In this document: positions 5,893 to 7,130 of the stretch, piece by piece | How the letters are laid out: each line of letters begins with the position of its first letter | How positions within the stretch are numbered: the stretch's first letter is position 1 | NCBI GenBank assembly: GCA_023435325.1 | Contig: JAEYRT010000293.1 | Location: 1 to 7,130 of the forward strand | DNA: 7,130 nucleotides | Direction: 5' to 3' | Origin: Pseudomonadota bacterium | GTDB taxonomy: Bacteria; Pseudomonadota; Gammaproteobacteria; Burkholderiales; Burkholderiaceae_C | Notes under the pieces: model-generated | The model's database searches: none | What the model was told of the DNA's origin: nothing | What the model saw: only the letters and a program-made list of their open reading frames with translations | Translations under genes and position numbers: made by a program

Positions 5893-6677
5893 GAGCTCGC
5901 ATGCGAACAGGCTTTCCTGCCTCCAAGTCCTCCTGGATCGCGCCAGCCGCCGCCTTGGCGGCTTTTTGCTGTCTGCCCATCTCTGCCTGGGCGCAGACCG
6001 CGCCCAGCCTGCCCATCCTGATCGGCAGCGGTGAGGGCGGTGGCAACAGTTTCTCGGTCCCTATCCAGACGCTGCTGTTTTTCACGGCGTTGTCGTTCCT
6101 GCCGGCCGTCTTGTTGATGATGACGGGTTTTACGCGCATCGTGATCGTGCTGAGCCTGCTGCGCCAGGCGCTGGGCACGCAATCGGCGCCGCCCAACCAG
6201 GTCATCATCGGGCTGTCGCTGTTCCTGACGCTGTTTGTCATGGGGCCAACGCTGGATCGCGTCTATCAGGAAGCCTATGCGCCCTACAGCACCGGCCAGA
6301 TGGAATTCGAAGAAGCCGTGCAAAAGGCCGAGCTGCCCATGCGCGAGTTCATGATGCGCCAGACACGCCAGACCGACTACGCCCTGTTTGCTCGCCTGGC
6401 CCAGCTGGAGCCCGGCACACAGATTGAAGATGCGCCTTTTCGCGTGGTCGTGCCGGCCTTTGTGATCAGCGAGCTGAAAACCGCGTTCCAGATCGGCTTC
6501 ATGATCTTCATTCCCTTCCTGATCATTGACATGGTGGTGTCATCGATTCTGATGTCGCTGGGCATGATGATGCTCTCGCCCGTGCTGGTGGCACTGCCGT
6601 TCAAGATCATGCTGTTCGTGCTGGCCGATGGCTGGAACCTGCTGATTGGCTCGCTGGCTTCGAGCTTTGCCCTCTAG
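5889..6677 (+). CDS. fliP: FliP, flagellar export gate membrane protein
   Basis: FliP forms the pentameric core of the FliP5-Q4-R1 gate through which rod, hook and filament proteins pass the inner membrane. The 262-residue product begins with a cleavable signal peptide, unusual for an export-gate part but known for FliP. It has basic residues near the start, a hydrophobic Ala/Leu/Cys core (about 17-31) and a likely cut after A-W-A (33-35). Membrane helices lie at about 58-80, 104-120, 199-222 and 226-248. The signature F-K-I-M-L-F-V-L-A-D-G-W (238-249) is clear. The start at 5889 overlaps fliO as ATGA. A second in-frame ATG at 5901 has a nearer GAGAG and is a fair alternative; both keep the signal peptide. 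A terminator-like hairpin lies within the signal-peptide codons. Confidence 0.97.
   Translation: MRARMRTGFPASKSSWIAPAAALAAFCCLPISAWAQTAPSLPILIGSGEGGGNSFSVPIQTLLFFTALSFLPAVLLMMTGFTRIVIVLSLLRQALGTQSAPPNQVIIGLSLFLTLFVMGPTLDRVYQEAYAPYSTGQMEFEEAVQKAELPMREFMMRQTRQTDYALFARLAQLEPGTQIEDAPFRVVVPAFVISELKTAFQIGFMIFIPFLIIDMVVSSILMSLGMMMLSPVLVALPFKIMLFVLADGWNLLIGSLASSFAL
5945..5967 (+). terminator. Terminator-like hairpin inside the fliP signal-peptide codons (unproven)
   Basis: AGCCGCC (5945-5951) pairs perfectly with GGCGGCT (5957-5963) around a 5-base loop, and the run TTTTT (5963-5967) follows directly. This has the shape of a Rho-independent terminator on the + strand. It lies 56 bases into fliP and codes Ala-Ala-Ala-Leu-Ala-Ala-Phe of the signal peptide. 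Translating ribosomes would normally mask it. It may work as a polarity or attenuation site for fliPQR, or may merely be a by-product of Ala codons followed by Phe. Confidence 0.3.
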
Positions 6678-6694
6678 CCTGGAAGGAATGCGCC

Positions 6695-6964
6695 ATGACA
6701 CCTGAAGCCGTTCTGACCTTTGGCCGCGAAGCGCTGACGCTGTTGCTCATGATTTCCCTGCCCGTGCTGCTCACCGTGCTGGTTGTGGGTCTGGTGGTCA
6801 GCATTTTCCAGGCCGTGACGCAGATCAATGAAAACACCTTGTCGTTCGTGCCCAAGCTGATTGCCGCGGTGCTGGTATTTGCCGTGGCGGGGCCCTGGAT
6901 GCTCAGCACGGTGGTGGACTTCATCCGCCGCACGATCGAAAACATCCCCAATGCCCTGGGCTAG
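6695..6964 (+). CDS. fliQ: FliQ, flagellar export gate membrane protein
   Basis: FliQ is the small helical-hairpin subunit that wraps the FliP-FliR core of the export gate (about four copies). The 89-residue product has exactly the family length, with two membrane helices (about 15-38 and 53-75). The conserved loop F-Q-A-V-T-Q-I-N-E-N-T-L-S-F-V-P-K (38-54) between them is the most diagnostic part. GGAAGGAA (6681-6688) lies 6 bases before the ATG at 6695. An earlier ATG at 6688 is out of frame. It follows the fliP stop by 17 bases. Confidence 0.97.
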   Translation: MTPEAVLTFGREALTLLLMISLPVLLTVLVVGLVVSIFQAVTQINENTLSFVPKLIAAVLVFAVAGPWMLSTVVDFIRRTIENIPNALG

Positions 6965-7010
6965 CGCGCGGCGCATGGCCCATGGTCTGTACTGAGAGCG
7001 AGACACTGGC

Positions 7011-7130
7011 GTGATCGGCATCTCCGAAGAACAGCTGATGGCATGGCTGTCGCCCATCATCTGGCCCTTTCTGCGTACCCTGGCCATGTTCACGGCGGCG
7101 CCCGTGTTCTCGCAAAGAGCCATTCCGATG
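7011..7130 (+). CDS. fliR: FliR, flagellar export gate membrane protein (N-terminal fragment)
   Basis: The first 40 codons of fliR are present; the gene runs off the window. FliR is the single-copy gate subunit that closes the FliP ring and contacts FlhB. The fragment shows the family start E-E-Q-L-M-A-W-L-S-P, an aromatic-rich first membrane helix with W-P-F-L-R, and the conserved T-A-A-P-V-F-S-Q-R-A-I-P segment. The start is a GTG at 7011; the preceding in-frame ATG at 6975 runs into a stop at 6993. A weak GAGA lies 7 bases upstream at 7000-7003, so initiation may be modest. The gap to fliQ is 46 bases with no clear promoter. Confidence 0.94.
   Translation, partial: MIGISEEQLMAWLSPIIWPFLRTLAMFTAAPVFSQRAIPM

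Noticed and set aside
6975..6995. Tiny ATG reading frame between fliQ and fliR
   Set aside because: It has six codons and no ribosome site; it is only the in-frame upstream ATG of fliR stopped by TGA.
1..7130. Possible undescribed defence, mobile or biosynthetic system
   Set aside because: Every coding stretch is accounted for by a standard flagellar gene in standard order. No insertion, integrase, repeat array or foreign gene is visible.

Overview
The window is one continuous piece of a flagellar gene cluster, all on the + strand, in the order fliH (3' end only), fliI, fliJ, fliK, fliL, fliM, fliN, fliO, fliP, fliQ, fliR (5' end only). The high GC content, the enteric-style fliHIJK-fliLMNOPQR order and the FliR, FliK and FliI sequences point to a betaproteobacterium, most likely in Burkholderiales and perhaps Comamonadaceae (Comamonas, Delftia or Acidovorax type). 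That placement is inferred from remembered family sequences, not from a search.

Layout. Positions 1-3370 hold the export-apparatus soluble module and the hook-length ruler: FliH C-terminus, FliI ATPase, FliJ stalk protein and FliK. These genes overlap or lie only a few to about 20 bases apart, so they are probably co-transcribed. A 168-base AT-rich gap (3371-3538) follows and is the only substantial non-coding stretch. It probably carries the promoter or leader of a second unit, fliLMNOPQR, as in enteric bacteria, where fliL starts its own operon. Positions 3539-7130 hold fliL (stator-associated membrane protein), fliM and fliN (C-ring switch), then fliO, fliP, fliQ and fliR (membrane export gate and its assembly factor). 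Several junctions overlap (fliH/fliI 8 bases, fliM/fliN 11, fliN/fliO 8, fliO/fliP 4), which suggests translational coupling.

How the genes work together. FliH, FliI and FliJ form the ATPase complex that feeds substrates to the FliP-FliQ-FliR gate, whose assembly FliO assists. FliK is exported through the gate and switches its specificity when the hook reaches length. FliM and FliN form the cytoplasmic rotor ring that binds CheY-P and docks the FliH-FliI complex. FliL sits at the stator.

I see no mobile element, tRNA or rRNA, CRISPR array or unknown gene system; the coding content is ordinary. The points worth a second look are small nucleotide-level signals: a terminator-like hairpin with a T tract inside the fliP signal-peptide codons, a sharply AT-rich rare-codon patch with two inverted repeats inside the conserved 3' part of fliI, and the structured AT-rich gap before fliL.
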